Notes: generated by a model not told the origin, from the letters alone. DNA of 64,000 nt from Streptomyces apocyni (GCF_009739465.1 NZ_WHOM01000067.1:248001-312000); one strand, 5' to 3'. Positions 52,621-61,497 are shown, counted from the first letter of the stretch. Numbers and translations are program-made.

Positions 52621-54069
52621 TCAGCTCAGGTCGATGCCCGGGTAGAGCGGGAAGTCCGTGAGCAGGTCGGTGGCTCGCTGGGAGATCTCGTCCGCGGTCT
52701 TCGGGTCCAGCACGTACTGCGCCTTGGAGGGCGCGCCCTTGCTGGTGGTGCCGGGCTTGGCGACGGTGAGCGCGGTGTCGATCAGCGCGGCGATCTCGTC
52801 CATCTCCCGCGCCCCGAGCCCGCGCGTGGTCAGCGCGGGGGTGCCGATGCGGATGCCGGAGGTGTACCAGGCGCCGTTGGGGTCGGCCGGGATGGCGTTG
52901 CGGTTGGTGACCACGCCCGAGTCGAGGAGGGCGGATTCGGCCTGGCGGCCGGTGAGGCCGTAGGAGGAGGCGACGTCGATCAGGTTGAGGTGGTTGTCGG
53001 TGCCGCCGGTGACGAGGGTCGCGCCCCGGCGCATCAGGCCGTCGGCCAGCGCGCGGGAGTTGTCGACGACCCGCTGGGCGTAGCCCTGGAAGGAGGGCTG
53101 ACGGGCCTCGGCGAGCGCCACGGCCTTGGCCGCCATCACATGCGGCAGCGGACCCCCGAGCACCATCGGGCAGCCACGGTCGACCTGGTCGGCCAGCGTG
53201 GAGTCACACAGGACCATGCCGCCGCGCGGGCCGCGCAGGGACTTGTGGGTGGTGGTGGTCACGATCTGCGCGTGCGGTACGGGGTCGAAGTCGCCGGTCA
53301 GGACCTTGCCCGCGACCAGGCCAGCGAAGTGGGCCATGTCCACCATCAGGGTCGCGCCCACCTCGTCGGCGATCTCCCGCATGATCCGGAAGTTCACCAG
53401 CCGGGGGTAGGCCGAGTAACCCGCCACGATGATCATGGGCCGGAACTCGCGGGCGGTCTTGCGCAGGGCCTCGTAGTCCAGCAGGCCGGAGGCCGGGTCG
53501 GTGCCGTAGCTGCGCTGGTCGAACATCTTGCCTGAGATGTTGGGGCGGAAGCCGTGGGTGAGGTGGCCGCCCGCGTCCAGGGACATGCCGAGCATGCGCT
53601 GGTTGCCGAGCTCGCCGCGGAGTTCGGCCCAGTCCTGCTCGGAGAGGTCGTTGACCTGGCGGGCGCCCGCGCGCTCCAGGGCGGGGGCCTCGACGCGCTG
53701 GGCGAGTACGGCCCAGAAGGCGACGAGGTTGGCGTCGATGCCGGAGTGCGGCTGGGCGTAGGCGTGCTGGGCGCCGAAGAGTTCGCGGGCGTGTTCGGCG
53801 GCGAGGGCCTCGACGGTGTCGACGTTGCGGCAGCCCGCATAAAAGCGGCGGCCGACGGTGCCCTCGGCGTACTTGTCGCTCAGCCAGTTGCCCATGGTGA
53901 GCAGCGTGGCGGGGGACGCGTAGTTCTCGCTGGCGATCAGCTTGAGCATCTCGCGCTGGTCGGCGAGCTCCTGGCTGATGGCGTCGGCGACGCGCGGCTC
54001 GACCCCGCGGATCACTTCGAGGGCGTTACGGAAGGCGGGGGACGCGGCGGGATGGGTGGGCTCTGGCAT
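52621..54069 (-). CDS. glyA: Serine hydroxymethyltransferase
   Basis: This 482-residue PLP enzyme interconverts serine and glycine with transfer of a one-carbon unit to tetrahydrofolate. Family features are LIASENYASPATL, AQPHSGIDANLVAFWA, MVDMAHFAGLVAG and the PLP lysine in TTTTHKSLRGPRGG (about residue 277). It is longer than the usual 420-residue form, with insertions in the middle region, as in the second SHMT type of Streptomyces. GGAGG about 10 nt before the ATG at 54069 supports the start. The leader is a ZTP riboswitch, which would raise expression when one-carbon folate is short. Confidence 0.95.
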   Translation of the reverse strand: MPEPTHPAASPAFRNALEVIRGVEPRVADAISQELADQREMLKLIASENYASPATLLTMGNWLSDKYAEGTVGRRFYAGCRNVDTVEALAAEHARELFGAQHAYAQPHSGIDANLVAFWAVLAQRVEAPALERAGARQVNDLSEQDWAELRGELGNQRMLGMSLDAGGHLTHGFRPNISGKMFDQRSYGTDPASGLLDYEALRKTAREFRPMIIVAGYSAYPRLVNFRIMREIADEVGATLMVDMAHFAGLVAGKVLTGDFDPVPHAQIVTTTTHKSLRGPRGGMVLCDSTLADQVDRGCPMVLGGPLPHVMAAKAVALAEARQPSFQGYAQRVVDNSRALADGLMRRGATLVTGGTDNHLNLIDVASSYGLTGRQAESALLDSGVVTNRNAIPADPNGAWYTSGIRIGTPALTTRGLGAREMDEIAALIDTALTVAKPGTTSKGAPSKAQYVLDPKTADEISQRATDLLTDFPLYPGIDLS

Positions 54070-54103
54070 GACGGACGGACCTCCGGACGTGACGTTCGTA
54101 CAC

Positions 54104-54190
54104 GGGTCGGCCCAGGCGCGCGGCACACAGTTCAAGGACCGCTCCCCGATGGTCCATCCCATCCCAGCACGCCAGTCACGATCCTGGGGG
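54104..54190 (-). promoter_or_regulatory. ZTP (pfl) riboswitch upstream of glyA
   Basis: On the minus strand the leader reads GGATCGTGACTGGCG (about 54169-54183), a short helix region, CCATCGGGGAGCG (about 54142-54154), then GCCGCGCGCCTGGGC (about 54110-54124). These are the conserved blocks of the pfl motif. Known members sense the purine intermediate ZTP and switch on one-carbon and purine genes. It lies 35 nt before the glyA ATG. Confidence 0.85.
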
Positions 54191-54322
54191 CAGACTACCC
54201 GGCGACGCCGGGCGAGGTTTCTTCGTCCAGCATGCGAGCGACGATAGAAAGTGGGCACCACCCCCGCCCCACACCGCGGAACCACCTGCCCCACATCACA
54301 TCGCAGAACGAACGGAGATCCC

Positions 54323-55591
54323 GTGTCTCGTACGACTGCAACAGGCCAGCCGTCCTCGACGGCGGACGCCACGGCGAATGCCACGGCGAGCGCCACGGCG
54401 AATGCCATCGCCGCGACCGAGGCCCACAGCGCGCACAACTACCACCCGCTGCCCGTCGTCGTCGCGACGGGCGACGGCGCGTGGTTGACGGATGTCGAGG
54501 GCCGTCGCTATCTCGACATGCTCGCCGGGTACTCGGCGCTGAACTTCGGCCACGGCAACCCGCGGCTGATCGACGCGGCCAAGGCCCAGCTGGAGAGGGT
54601 CACGCTCACTTCGCGGGCCTTCCATCACGACCGGTTCGCGGACTTCTGTACGCGGTTGGCCGAGCTGTGCGGCATGGAGATGGTGCTGCCGATGAACACC
54701 GGGGCGGAGGCGGTGGAGACCGCGGTGAAGACCGCCCGGAAGTGGGGGTATCGCGTCAAGGGCGTCAAGGAGGGCGCCGCGAAGATCGTCGTCGCCGGGA
54801 ACAACTTCCATGGCCGGACGACCACGATCATCAGCTTCTCGACCGACCGGGAGGCCAGGCTCGACTTCGGGCCCTACACGCCGGGCTTCGAGATCGTGCC
54901 GTACGGCGACCTGACGGCGATGGAGAAGGCGGTCTCGGAGAACACCGTGGCCGTACTGCTCGAACCCATCCAGGGCGAGGCCGGCGTGCTGGTGCCCCCG
55001 GCCGGTTACCTGGCGGGGGTGCGTGAGCTGACGCGGGAGCGGAACGTCCTGTTCATCGCGGACGAGATCCAGTCCGGTCTGGGGCGTACGGGCCGGACCT
55101 TCGCCTGTGAGCATGAGGGTGTCGTGCCCGATATGTACGTCCTGGGCAAGGCGCTGGGCGGGGGTGTGGTGCCGGTCTCCGCGGTGGTGTCCAGCGCGGA
55201 GGTGCTCGGGGTGTTCCGGCCGGGCGAGCATGGTTCGACCTTTGGCGGAAACCCGCTGGCCTGTGCGGTGGGTCTTGAGGTGGTCGCGATGCTGCGGACC
55301 GGCGAGTTCCAGCAGCGGGCCACCGAACTGGGCGAGCATCTGCACCGCGAGCTGGGGCTGCTCACCGGCACCGGGGCGGTACGTGAGGTGCGCGGGCGCG
55401 GGCTGTGGGCTGGCGTGGACATCGACCCGGTGTACGGCACGGGCCGGGAGATCTCCGAGAAGCTGATGGCCAAGGGGGTGTTGGTCAAGGACACCCATGG
55501 CTCGACGATCCGGATCGCGCCGCCGCTGGTGATCAGCAAGGAGGACCTGGACTGGGGGCTCGACCAGCTGCGGGCGGTGCTGGCGGGCTGA
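54323..55591 (+). CDS. rocD: Ornithine--oxo-acid transaminase
   Basis: This 422-residue class III aminotransferase converts ornithine and 2-oxoglutarate to glutamate semialdehyde and glutamate. Family features include NYHPLPVVVATGDGAWLTDV, FGHGNPRL, GNNFHGRTTTIISFS, ADEIQSGLGRTG and the PLP Lys in VLGKALGGGVVPVSA (about residue 276). The N-terminal 30 residues are an Ala/Thr-rich low-complexity stretch encoded by short direct repeats. The GTG at 54323 has CGGAG upstream. It diverges from glyA across 253 bp that also hold the ZTP riboswitch. Confidence 0.92.
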   Translation: MSRTTATGQPSSTADATANATASATANAIAATEAHSAHNYHPLPVVVATGDGAWLTDVEGRRYLDMLAGYSALNFGHGNPRLIDAAKAQLERVTLTSRAFHHDRFADFCTRLAELCGMEMVLPMNTGAEAVETAVKTARKWGYRVKGVKEGAAKIVVAGNNFHGRTTTIISFSTDREARLDFGPYTPGFEIVPYGDLTAMEKAVSENTVAVLLEPIQGEAGVLVPPAGYLAGVRELTRERNVLFIADEIQSGLGRTGRTFACEHEGVVPDMYVLGKALGGGVVPVSAVVSSAEVLGVFRPGEHGSTFGGNPLACAVGLEVVAMLRTGEFQQRATELGEHLHRELGLLTGTGAVREVRGRGLWAGVDIDPVYGTGREISEKLMAKGVLVKDTHGSTIRIAPPLVISKEDLDWGLDQLRAVLAG

Positions 55592-55670
55592 TCTCACCGG
55601 TGGGGGAGGGCGGCGAGGGCGGCGTGTGAGGCCGAATTCGGGGCGTTGACAGCAGAGTTGGTCTGGACCA

Positions 55671-56417
55671 ATGATGCGGCTCATGCGGAGAACCCGAGTA
55701 ACCCGAGTAACACTCGCCGTCCTCGTACCCGTTCTGATGCTCCTGGGCCTCGCTGGCCCGGCAGCGGCGGCCGGTGCCGCTTCGGCGCCAGGCGAGTCGG
55801 TGCCTGGCGGGTCGGCCTGGCCGGAGCCCGTCCCCGTCGTCACCAAGGTCGACACCGAAGACCCGGTCGTCTTCATCACGATCGACGACGGCTGGGGCGC
55901 CGACCAGGCCGCCGGAGCGCGCAAGCTCCTGATGGACCGCCAGATCCCGGCCTCGCTCTTCCTGCTGCCCGGCGCGTATGAGGCGTACCCGGAGTACTAC
56001 CGCTCGCTGCTGGCGAGCGGGCCCTCCCGGGTCGAGAACCACACCGTCAACCACCCCGACCTGACCAAGCTCAGCTACCAGGACCAGCGCGCGGAGCTGT
56101 GCGACGCCCGCGACCGGCAACTGGCCGCCTTCGGCGACAGCCCCCGCCTCTTCCGCCCCTCGGGCGGGGCGACGTACCCCTGGCCCTTCTACAACGAGGA
56201 CACCCGGAAGGTCGCCCGCGCCTGTGGCGCCGAGGCCCTGGTGATGTGGAGCCAGGACCTGTCCTGGGGCCAGCAGCCCACCGGTGAGCTGGAGTCGGGG
56301 GACATCATCCTGCTGCACATGGGCCCGACGCTGGAGGCCGACCTGACCCGCGCACTCGACGCCGCGGACGCGGCGGGCCTCAAGCCCGCGAACCTGCGGC
56401 AGTACGTAGCCGACTGA
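55671..56417 (+). CDS. Secreted polysaccharide deacetylase (NodB/CE4 family)
   Basis: This 248-residue exported protein has a signal peptide (basic start, hydrophobic core, AAAAGAA cleavage region near residue 35) and a CE4 NodB domain. The metal-site motif TIDDGW has Asp at about 72-73, and ENHTVNHPDL supplies two His ligands. PSGGATYPWPFYNED follows as the third motif, and IILLHMGPT carries the C-terminal His. The family removes acetyl groups from N-acetylglucosamine polymers such as peptidoglycan or chitin. No clear ribosome site precedes the ATG at 55671, and a second ATG follows immediately. It faces a convergent lipoprotein gene. Confidence 0.9.
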   Translation: MMRLMRRTRVTRVTLAVLVPVLMLLGLAGPAAAAGAASAPGESVPGGSAWPEPVPVVTKVDTEDPVVFITIDDGWGADQAAGARKLLMDRQIPASLFLLPGAYEAYPEYYRSLLASGPSRVENHTVNHPDLTKLSYQDQRAELCDARDRQLAAFGDSPRLFRPSGGATYPWPFYNEDTRKVARACGAEALVMWSQDLSWGQQPTGELESGDIILLHMGPTLEADLTRALDAADAAGLKPANLRQYVAD

Positions 56418-56473
56418 CACCGAGCCGTACGGCCCGCGCGGTTCGCACCGAGCCGTACGGCCCGCGCGGCTCG
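56418..56473. repeat. 28-bp direct tandem repeat after the deacetylase gene
   Basis: Two consecutive 28-bp units (56418-56445 and 56446-56473) differ at one base, and a partial third copy follows. They sit between the deacetylase stop and the shared terminator. Confidence 0.8.
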
Positions 56474-56483
56474 CACGGTCCGC

Positions 56484-56522
56484 GCGGGACCCGGGGCGCC
56501 GCGTCGCCGCCCCGGGTCCCGC
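56484..56522. terminator. Bidirectional terminator between deacetylase and lipoprotein genes
   Basis: A perfect 14-bp GC-rich stem (56484-56497 with 56509-56522) has an 11-nt loop, 9 bp from the end of the convergent lipoprotein gene. Confidence 0.88.
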
Positions 56523-56530
56523 GACGCGCT

Positions 56531-56842
56531 CTAACCAGGCTTGTTGAAGGTGCCGCCCTTGGCCCAGCCCTTCTTCTTCTTGCCCTTGTAGTACCACTCC
56601 GGGTCCGAGACGACGCCCTTGATCTTGAGACTCGAGGAGTCCGACACCTTGGTCTTGTCCGAGTCCGAGCAGTACTTCTTGTTGATCACGCGATAGCCGC
56701 GGCCCGCGCGGAAGTCGTCCTCGTCCACGCAGTACTTCTTGGTGCTGGAGCCGCACGCCGCGAGTGCGGTCATCAGGACAGCCGTCGCGGTGAGCACCAC
56801 GCCACCCGTCTTCAGCTGCCGGTTGCGTTGACGCCTCGTCAT
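56531..56842 (-). CDS. Small secreted lipoprotein of unknown function
   Basis: This 103-residue protein has a lipoprotein signal with lipobox ALAAC (lipidated Cys30). The mature part is small, charged and rich in Lys, Asp and Ser, with two further cysteines (KKYCVDEDDF and NKKYCSDSDK) that could form a disulfide, and a basic C-terminus (YYKGKKKKGWAKGG). No family is recognised. The ATG at 56842 is preceded by GGGGGAT about 10 nt upstream. It is monocistronic and converges on the deacetylase gene. Confidence 0.8.
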   Translation of the reverse strand: MTRRQRNRQLKTGGVVLTATAVLMTALAACGSSTKKYCVDEDDFRAGRGYRVINKKYCSDSDKTKVSDSSSLKIKGVVSDPEWYYKGKKKKGWAKGGTFNKPG

Positions 56843-56892
56843 ATCTCTGCCATCCCCCGTGGTTGGTTGCGTGTGTTCGAGCCCAGCATGCC

Positions 56893-58287
56893 CTACGGCA
56901 GCACCCCGCACAGCGCGTCCAGCGCCCCCGCCCACGCGTGGTCCGGGGGTGTCCCATAGCCGACGACCACCGCGTCGCGCGCGGGCAGATCGGCGTCCGG
57001 GTGGCGGAACCGGCTGAGGCCGAGGACGCCGAGCCGCTGCCAGGCGGCCCCGCGCAGCACCGACTGCTCGGTGCCCGGCGGGAGTTCGAGCACCGCGTGC
57101 AACCCGGCCGCGATCCCGCTCACCGTCACCTCCGGCGCGCGCTCTCGCACCGCCGCCACCAGTTGGTCGCGCCGCCTGCGGTAGCGCAGCCGGGCGCCGC
57201 GCACATGGCGGTCGTACGCCCCCGAGGTCAGGAACTCCGCGAGCGTCAGCTGGTCCAGGGTCCCGCAGGCCCAGTCCTCGGGTCCCTTGGCCTTGGCCAC
57301 GGGGGACGCGAGGGAGCCGGGCAGCACCATCCAGCCCAGCCGCAGTCCCGGCGCCAGGGACTTGCTGGCCGTCCCCATGTAGACCACCCGGTCCGGGTCC
57401 AGGCTCTGCAACGCGCCGACCAACTGACCGTCGTACCGGAACTCGCCGTCGTAGTCGTCCTCCAGGATCAGCCCGCCGCCGCGCCGCGCCCACTCCACGG
57501 CCTCCGCCCGCCGCCCCGGCGACAGCGGCATCCCCATCGGGAACTGGTGCGCGGGCGTCAGCAGCACCGCCCCCGGCCGCATCGCCGCCAGCTCCTCGGT
57601 ACGGGTACCGAGGAGGTCGAACGCCAAGGGCGGCAGCCGCAACCCCGCCGACCTCAGCACGTCCCAGTGCACATCGAGCCCGTACGAATCCACCGCGACC
57701 TCCCGCACCCGGCGCTCCCGCAGCACCTTCGCCACCAGCGCCAGCCCGTGCGCGAAGCCGGAGCAGACGACGATCCGGTCCGGGTCGGCGTAGACGCCAC
57801 GGGCCCGCGCCAGATAGTCGGCGAGCGCGGTACGCAGCTCGACGCGCCCGCGCGGATCGCCGTAGCCGAGCGCCTCGTTGGGCGCCGCGGCCAGCGCGCG
57901 CCGGGCGGCCTTGAGCCACTCGGCGCGCGGGAACGAGGCGAGGTCGGGGGAGCCGGGCAGCAGGTTGTACGTCACCGGGCCGCTGCTCCGCGGCGGCAGC
58001 GGCGCCGCGAGGGGCCGGGGCACCGACCGCTCGGCGACCCGCGTCCCCGAGCCCTGCCGCGCGGTCAGCCACCCCTCGGCCACCAGGTCCGCGTACGCAT
58101 CAGCCACCGTGTTGCGCGCGATGCCCAGGTCAACGGCGAGCGAACGCGAGGAGGGCAGCCGGGTGCCGGGGGCGAGCCGCCCGCCGCGTACGGCTTCGCG
58201 CAGGGCGTCGGTCAGCCCCTTCCGTACGCCTGAAGTGCCCACGTCCAGATGCAGATCGACGCCGAGATTGGCCCAGTTTTCCGGCAT
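56893..58287 (-). CDS. MocR-type regulator (GntR HTH fused to class I aminotransferase)
   Basis: This 464-residue MocR/GabR protein has an N-terminal GntR winged helix (about residues 15-85; LREAVRGGRLAPGTRLPSSR and AYADLVAEGWL). The aminotransferase-like domain binds PLP through the Lys in YMGTASKSLAPGLRLGW (about residue 312). Such regulators sense an amino compound or PLP vitamer through the aminotransferase fold. The gene diverges from the AhpD-like gene with only 47 bp between starts, so it probably controls that gene and the PEP mutase-like gene after it. A TATGGT hexamer 8 nt before the ATG suggests a leaderless transcript. Confidence 0.92.
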   Translation of the reverse strand: MPENWANLGVDLHLDVGTSGVRKGLTDALREAVRGGRLAPGTRLPSSRSLAVDLGIARNTVADAYADLVAEGWLTARQGSGTRVAERSVPRPLAAPLPPRSSGPVTYNLLPGSPDLASFPRAEWLKAARRALAAAPNEALGYGDPRGRVELRTALADYLARARGVYADPDRIVVCSGFAHGLALVAKVLRERRVREVAVDSYGLDVHWDVLRSAGLRLPPLAFDLLGTRTEELAAMRPGAVLLTPAHQFPMGMPLSPGRRAEAVEWARRGGGLILEDDYDGEFRYDGQLVGALQSLDPDRVVYMGTASKSLAPGLRLGWMVLPGSLASPVAKAKGPEDWACGTLDQLTLAEFLTSGAYDRHVRGARLRYRRRRDQLVAAVRERAPEVTVSGIAAGLHAVLELPPGTEQSVLRGAAWQRLGVLGLSRFRHPDADLPARDAVVVGYGTPPDHAWAGALDALCGVLP

Positions 58288-58321
58288 GGAAATGGACCAT
58301 ACCCTTGGGCTGCCCCGCCGC

Positions 58322-58327
58322 TAAGTT
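58322..58327 (+). promoter_or_regulatory. Putative -10 element of a leaderless AhpD-like gene
   Basis: TAAGTT ends 7 nt before the ATG at 58335, where transcription would begin at the start codon. The divergent MocR -10 (TATGGT on the other strand) lies within the same 47-bp gap, so one bound regulator could block both. Confidence 0.5.
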
Positions 58328-58334
58328 CGTACCC

Positions 58335-58820
58335 ATGACCACGCATTACGCACCCGAGCACACCCCACGATTCGACTGGGCCAAGAACGCCCCCGAGGTC
58401 TACCGGGCCATGGCGAGGTTCGAGGCCACCGCCGCGAAAGGAGTGGACCCCGTCATCGCCGAACTGGTCAAGATCCGCGCCTCGCAGCTCAACCACTGCG
58501 CGTTCTGCCTCGACATGCACACCAAGGACGCCCTCGACCAGGGCGAGACCGTCGAGCGGATCATCCAGCTCAGCGCCTGGCAGGAGTCCCAGCACTTCTA
58601 CACGGCCAAGGAGCTCGCGGCGATCGAGCTGACCGAGGCGGTCACCGTCCTCACCGACGGCTTCGTACCGGACGAGGTCTACGCGAAGGCCGCCGAGCAC
58701 TTCGACGAGCAGGAGCTGTCCCATCTGCTCGCCCAGATCATCACGATCAACGCCTGGAACCGCTTCGCCGTCAGCACCCGTATGGTCCCGGGCCACTACA
58801 AGCCCGGCGACTTCAAGTAG
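58335..58820 (+). CDS. Carboxymuconolactone decarboxylase / AhpD-like family protein
   Basis: This 161-residue protein carries the AhpD-like redox motif in NHCAFCLDMHTKDA (Cys-x-x-Cys and His, about residues 54-61), within the CMD family fold. Members are alkylhydroperoxidase-like disulfide reductases or decarboxylases; the stand-alone role is often unknown. It is probably translated from a leaderless mRNA. It diverges from a MocR regulator, and the next gene, encoding a PEP mutase/isocitrate lyase-like enzyme, starts 19 bp after its stop, so the pair is likely regulated by the MocR protein. Confidence 0.9.
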   Translation: MTTHYAPEHTPRFDWAKNAPEVYRAMARFEATAAKGVDPVIAELVKIRASQLNHCAFCLDMHTKDALDQGETVERIIQLSAWQESQHFYTAKELAAIELTEAVTVLTDGFVPDEVYAKAAEHFDEQELSHLLAQIITINAWNRFAVSTRMVPGHYKPGDFK

Positions 58821-58839
58821 AGACGGACGCGAGATAGCT

Positions 58840-59577
58840 ATGGCTGTGCCGGTGGACACCTTCCGGACCTTGCACCACGACCGCGCCCCCGGCGACCCGC
58901 TGGTCCTGCCAGGCCCCTGGGACGCCGCCAGCGCCCGGGTCTTCGAGGAGGCCGGTTTCCCGGCCCTCGCGACGCCCAGCGCCGGAATCGCGGCCTCCCT
59001 CGGCTACGAGGACGGGTCCACGCCCGCCGAGGAGATGTTCGCGGCGGTGACCCGGATCGTACGGGCCGTCTCCGTACCGGTCTCAGCGGACATCGAGTCC
59101 GGCTACGGCCTCGCTCCCAAGGAGCTGGTCGCACGGGTCCTGGACACCGGCGCGGTCGGCATAAACCTTGAGGACTCAGTCGACGGCGTCCTCAAGGACC
59201 CGCGGCGCCACGCGGACTGGCTGGCGGAGGTAAGGGCCGAGGCGGGGGATCGGCTCTTCCTCAACGCACGCGTGGACACGTTCGTACGGGGGTCGGCCGA
59301 TCCCGTGACGGCGGCGATCACCCGGGCACGCCTGTACGTGGCGGCCGGGGCGGACTGCGTCTACCCGATCCTGGCCCCGCCCGAGGCGCTGCCAGAGCTG
59401 CGGGCGGCCATCGACGGCCCCCTCAACGCGTTCGCGGGCCCCGACGGTTCGAGCGTGCGCACGCTGGGCGAGGCAGGCGCGACCCGCATCACGTTCGGCC
59501 CCGGCCTGCAACGGGCAGCGATGGCTTCACTGGCGGAAGCGGCCCGCGAACTGACTCCGCGCCCCTTCGGCCCCTGA
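58840..59577 (+). CDS. Isocitrate lyase / PEP mutase family protein
   Basis: This 245-residue TIM-barrel protein belongs to the PEP mutase/isocitrate lyase superfamily. It has LPGPWDAASARVFEEAGFPA (substrate-phosphate region), VSADIESGYG (metal-binding Asp and Glu, about residues 87-91) and GINLEDSVDG. The typical lyase catalytic loop KxCGH is absent, so it is probably a C-C or P-C bond enzyme of the oxaloacetate decarboxylase/2-methylisocitrate lyase-like group. It follows the AhpD-like gene by 19 bp, and both are likely MocR-controlled. The substrate is unknown. Confidence 0.85.
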   Translation: MAVPVDTFRTLHHDRAPGDPLVLPGPWDAASARVFEEAGFPALATPSAGIAASLGYEDGSTPAEEMFAAVTRIVRAVSVPVSADIESGYGLAPKELVARVLDTGAVGINLEDSVDGVLKDPRRHADWLAEVRAEAGDRLFLNARVDTFVRGSADPVTAAITRARLYVAAGADCVYPILAPPEALPELRAAIDGPLNAFAGPDGSSVRTLGEAGATRITFGPGLQRAAMASLAEAARELTPRPFGP

Positions 59578-59596
59578 GGCTGCCTGGTATGTCCGA

Positions 59597-60181
59597 CTAA
59601 GCCTTTATGGATGCGGCCGTCCTGGCGGCCCGCTCGATCTTCGCGCGGTAGGCGGCACGGGCTTCCTCATCGATCTGCTGCTCGTGTTCGGCGCGCAGCC
59701 CGGTCCGGCCGTCGAGGCCCTCGCGCAGGATGTCGGCGTGCCCGGCGTGCCGGATGGACTCGCCGAGGACGTGGACCATGATGGCGAACAGGTTCGTGTT
59801 GGGATAAGGCTCCGGCCACCACGGCACGTGGCCGGGGGCGTCGAGGGGAAGCTCATTGATCGTCGCGTCCGAGTGTTCCCACGTACGCCGGTAGAACCCG
59901 ATGATCTGATCGCGGGTCTCGTCCTCGGCCGCCCACTGGTCGCTGCCGTCGGAGTCCTGCCACCGGGGCAGCGGTTCCGGGGAGGGGCGGTCGAAGACCT
60001 CGCCGAAGTACCTGGCCTCGACGGTGGCCACGTGTTTGACCAGGCCGAGGAGGTTGGTCCCGGTCGCTGTCAAAGGTCGGCGGGCGTCGTATTCGGACAA
60101 GCCGTCGAGTTTCCAGAGCAGCGCCTCGCGGTCCCGCCGCAGTCTCCCGTGCAGGTTGTCCTTCGCGAATTTATCGGTCAT
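59597..60181 (-). CDS. DinB family protein (DUF664)
   Basis: This 194-residue four-helix protein is of the DinB/DUF664 superfamily. Metal-ligand His positions appear in LVKHVATVEARYF and in VLGESIRHAGHADIL, with an intervening PEPYPNTNLFAI. Relatives include mycothiol-dependent enzymes and proteins of unknown function. GGAAGG 10 nt upstream supports the ATG at 60181 rather than one at 60199. It overlaps the MFS gene stop by 4 bp and is the second gene of that operon, so it may help in resistance or detoxification. Confidence 0.88.
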   Translation of the reverse strand: MTDKFAKDNLHGRLRRDREALLWKLDGLSEYDARRPLTATGTNLLGLVKHVATVEARYFGEVFDRPSPEPLPRWQDSDGSDQWAAEDETRDQIIGFYRRTWEHSDATINELPLDAPGHVPWWPEPYPNTNLFAIMVHVLGESIRHAGHADILREGLDGRTGLRAEHEQQIDEEARAAYRAKIERAARTAASIKA

Positions 60182-61497
60182 GCGGCATGAACCTTCCATG
60201 GGTTGTTCGTGGTCTCAAGATCCCGTTGGGTAGTTCGGGACGGGGACCGGGGACCGGGATGTGTGGGCGGGTGCCAGGTGAGAATCCAGCTGGCGGTGAG
60301 CGCCGCCGCGCAGCCTGCCAGGGCGATGGCGCGGCCTGTTCCGATGCCTGCGGCCACCGAGCCGAAGCAGACTGGCCCGACGCCCTGTAGCGTCATGCTG
60401 CCGGAGCCGAGCAGGCCGAAGGCCTGGCCCTGGCCATGCTGTGGCAGGGCGTCCAGGAACGGCCGTTGCAGGCCGAGACCGTAGGCGAATCCGAAGCCGC
60501 AGAGCAGCAGCAGACAGGACGAGACGCCCACTCCGGGTTCGGCAGCGAAGCCGACCAGCGGCAGTCCCATCAGCGCAATCAACGGGACGACCAGTCGCTC
60601 CCGGGTGGGCGGCCGTAGCAGCCGACCGACCAGCAGGTCACCGACCAGCATGCCGACCGGCAGGCAGCCCATCAGCACCGCGTACCAGCCGGGCGCGAAG
60701 TGGCGTCCTCCCGCGTAGGCGACGATCAGGCCTTCCGCGCCCGCTACGAACGCGGGCGGTAGCCACTGGGCCAGCATCAGTCGTCGCACCGTGCGCCCGC
60801 GCAGCAGCAGACCTGCACCGTGCAGGCTTGCCCGGACGGCCCCGCCATCGCCCCGAGCGCTGCCGGGAATGCCGCCGAACTCTCCCAGCTGCAGCCGGGG
60901 CAGCCGGATGCGGACAGCGAGCGCGCAGCCGAGGTAGAGCGCGGCGCTCAGCGCGAGCGCCCGGCGCGGGCCGAGTACCGCGACGACCGCACCTCCCAGC
61001 GCCAGACCGAACAACTGCGCGCCAGAGGCAGCGATGTTGTTCAGTGAACGGCCCAGCACATAGGCGTCGCCCTCCAGCCACTGCGCGACCAGACGGCTCG
61101 ACGCGCCGCCGAACACCGGTGTGGCGAGGGCGACCAGCGCCACCACACCCAGGCTTGCCGCGATCGGCATCCGCACCAGGGCGAGCAGCAGGGCGGCGGC
61201 GCACTCCAACGCGTAGCCGCCAGTGATGAGCGCGCGGGGCGGCAGTCGGTCAGCCAGTGAGCCCAGCAGCAGCGAGCCGAACAACTGCGGGAGAAAGCCG
61301 ATGCCGAAGGCCACGGCGCTCAACAGCGCGGAGCCGGTGGCCGCGAAGACCAGCACCGAGAACGTGGTGATCCGCAGCGAGCCCGCGGTGATCGCGACGA
61401 TGCGGGTCGAGAAGAGCAGCCGGAAACGCGGCTCGGCCAACACCTCCCGGTAGGTGGCACGGTGGCTGCCCTGCGCGGGTCCGGCGGTCGGGGTCAT
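60178..61497 (-). CDS. MFS transporter
   Basis: This 439-residue transporter has about 12 membrane helices and resembles enterobactin-exporter/macrolide-efflux-like MFS proteins. The loop after helix 2 reads LLGSLADRLPPRALI, a version of the MFS signature. The C-terminal tail is hydrophilic (PSRTTQRDLETTNNP). The ATG at 61497 begins MTPTAGPAQGS; the frame remains open upstream across the promoter. It diverges from a winged-helix regulator gene, with an inverted-repeat operator between them, a typical drug-efflux arrangement. The DinB gene overlaps its end. The exported compound is unknown. Confidence 0.88.
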   Translation of the reverse strand: MTPTAGPAQGSHRATYREVLAEPRFRLLFSTRIVAITAGSLRITTFSVLVFAATGSALLSAVAFGIGFLPQLFGSLLLGSLADRLPPRALITGGYALECAAALLLALVRMPIAASLGVVALVALATPVFGGASSRLVAQWLEGDAYVLGRSLNNIAASGAQLFGLALGGAVVAVLGPRRALALSAALYLGCALAVRIRLPRLQLGEFGGIPGSARGDGGAVRASLHGAGLLLRGRTVRRLMLAQWLPPAFVAGAEGLIVAYAGGRHFAPGWYAVLMGCLPVGMLVGDLLVGRLLRPPTRERLVVPLIALMGLPLVGFAAEPGVGVSSCLLLLCGFGFAYGLGLQRPFLDALPQHGQGQAFGLLGSGSMTLQGVGPVCFGSVAAGIGTGRAIALAGCAAALTASWILTWHPPTHPGPRSPSRTTQRDLETTNNPWKVHAA

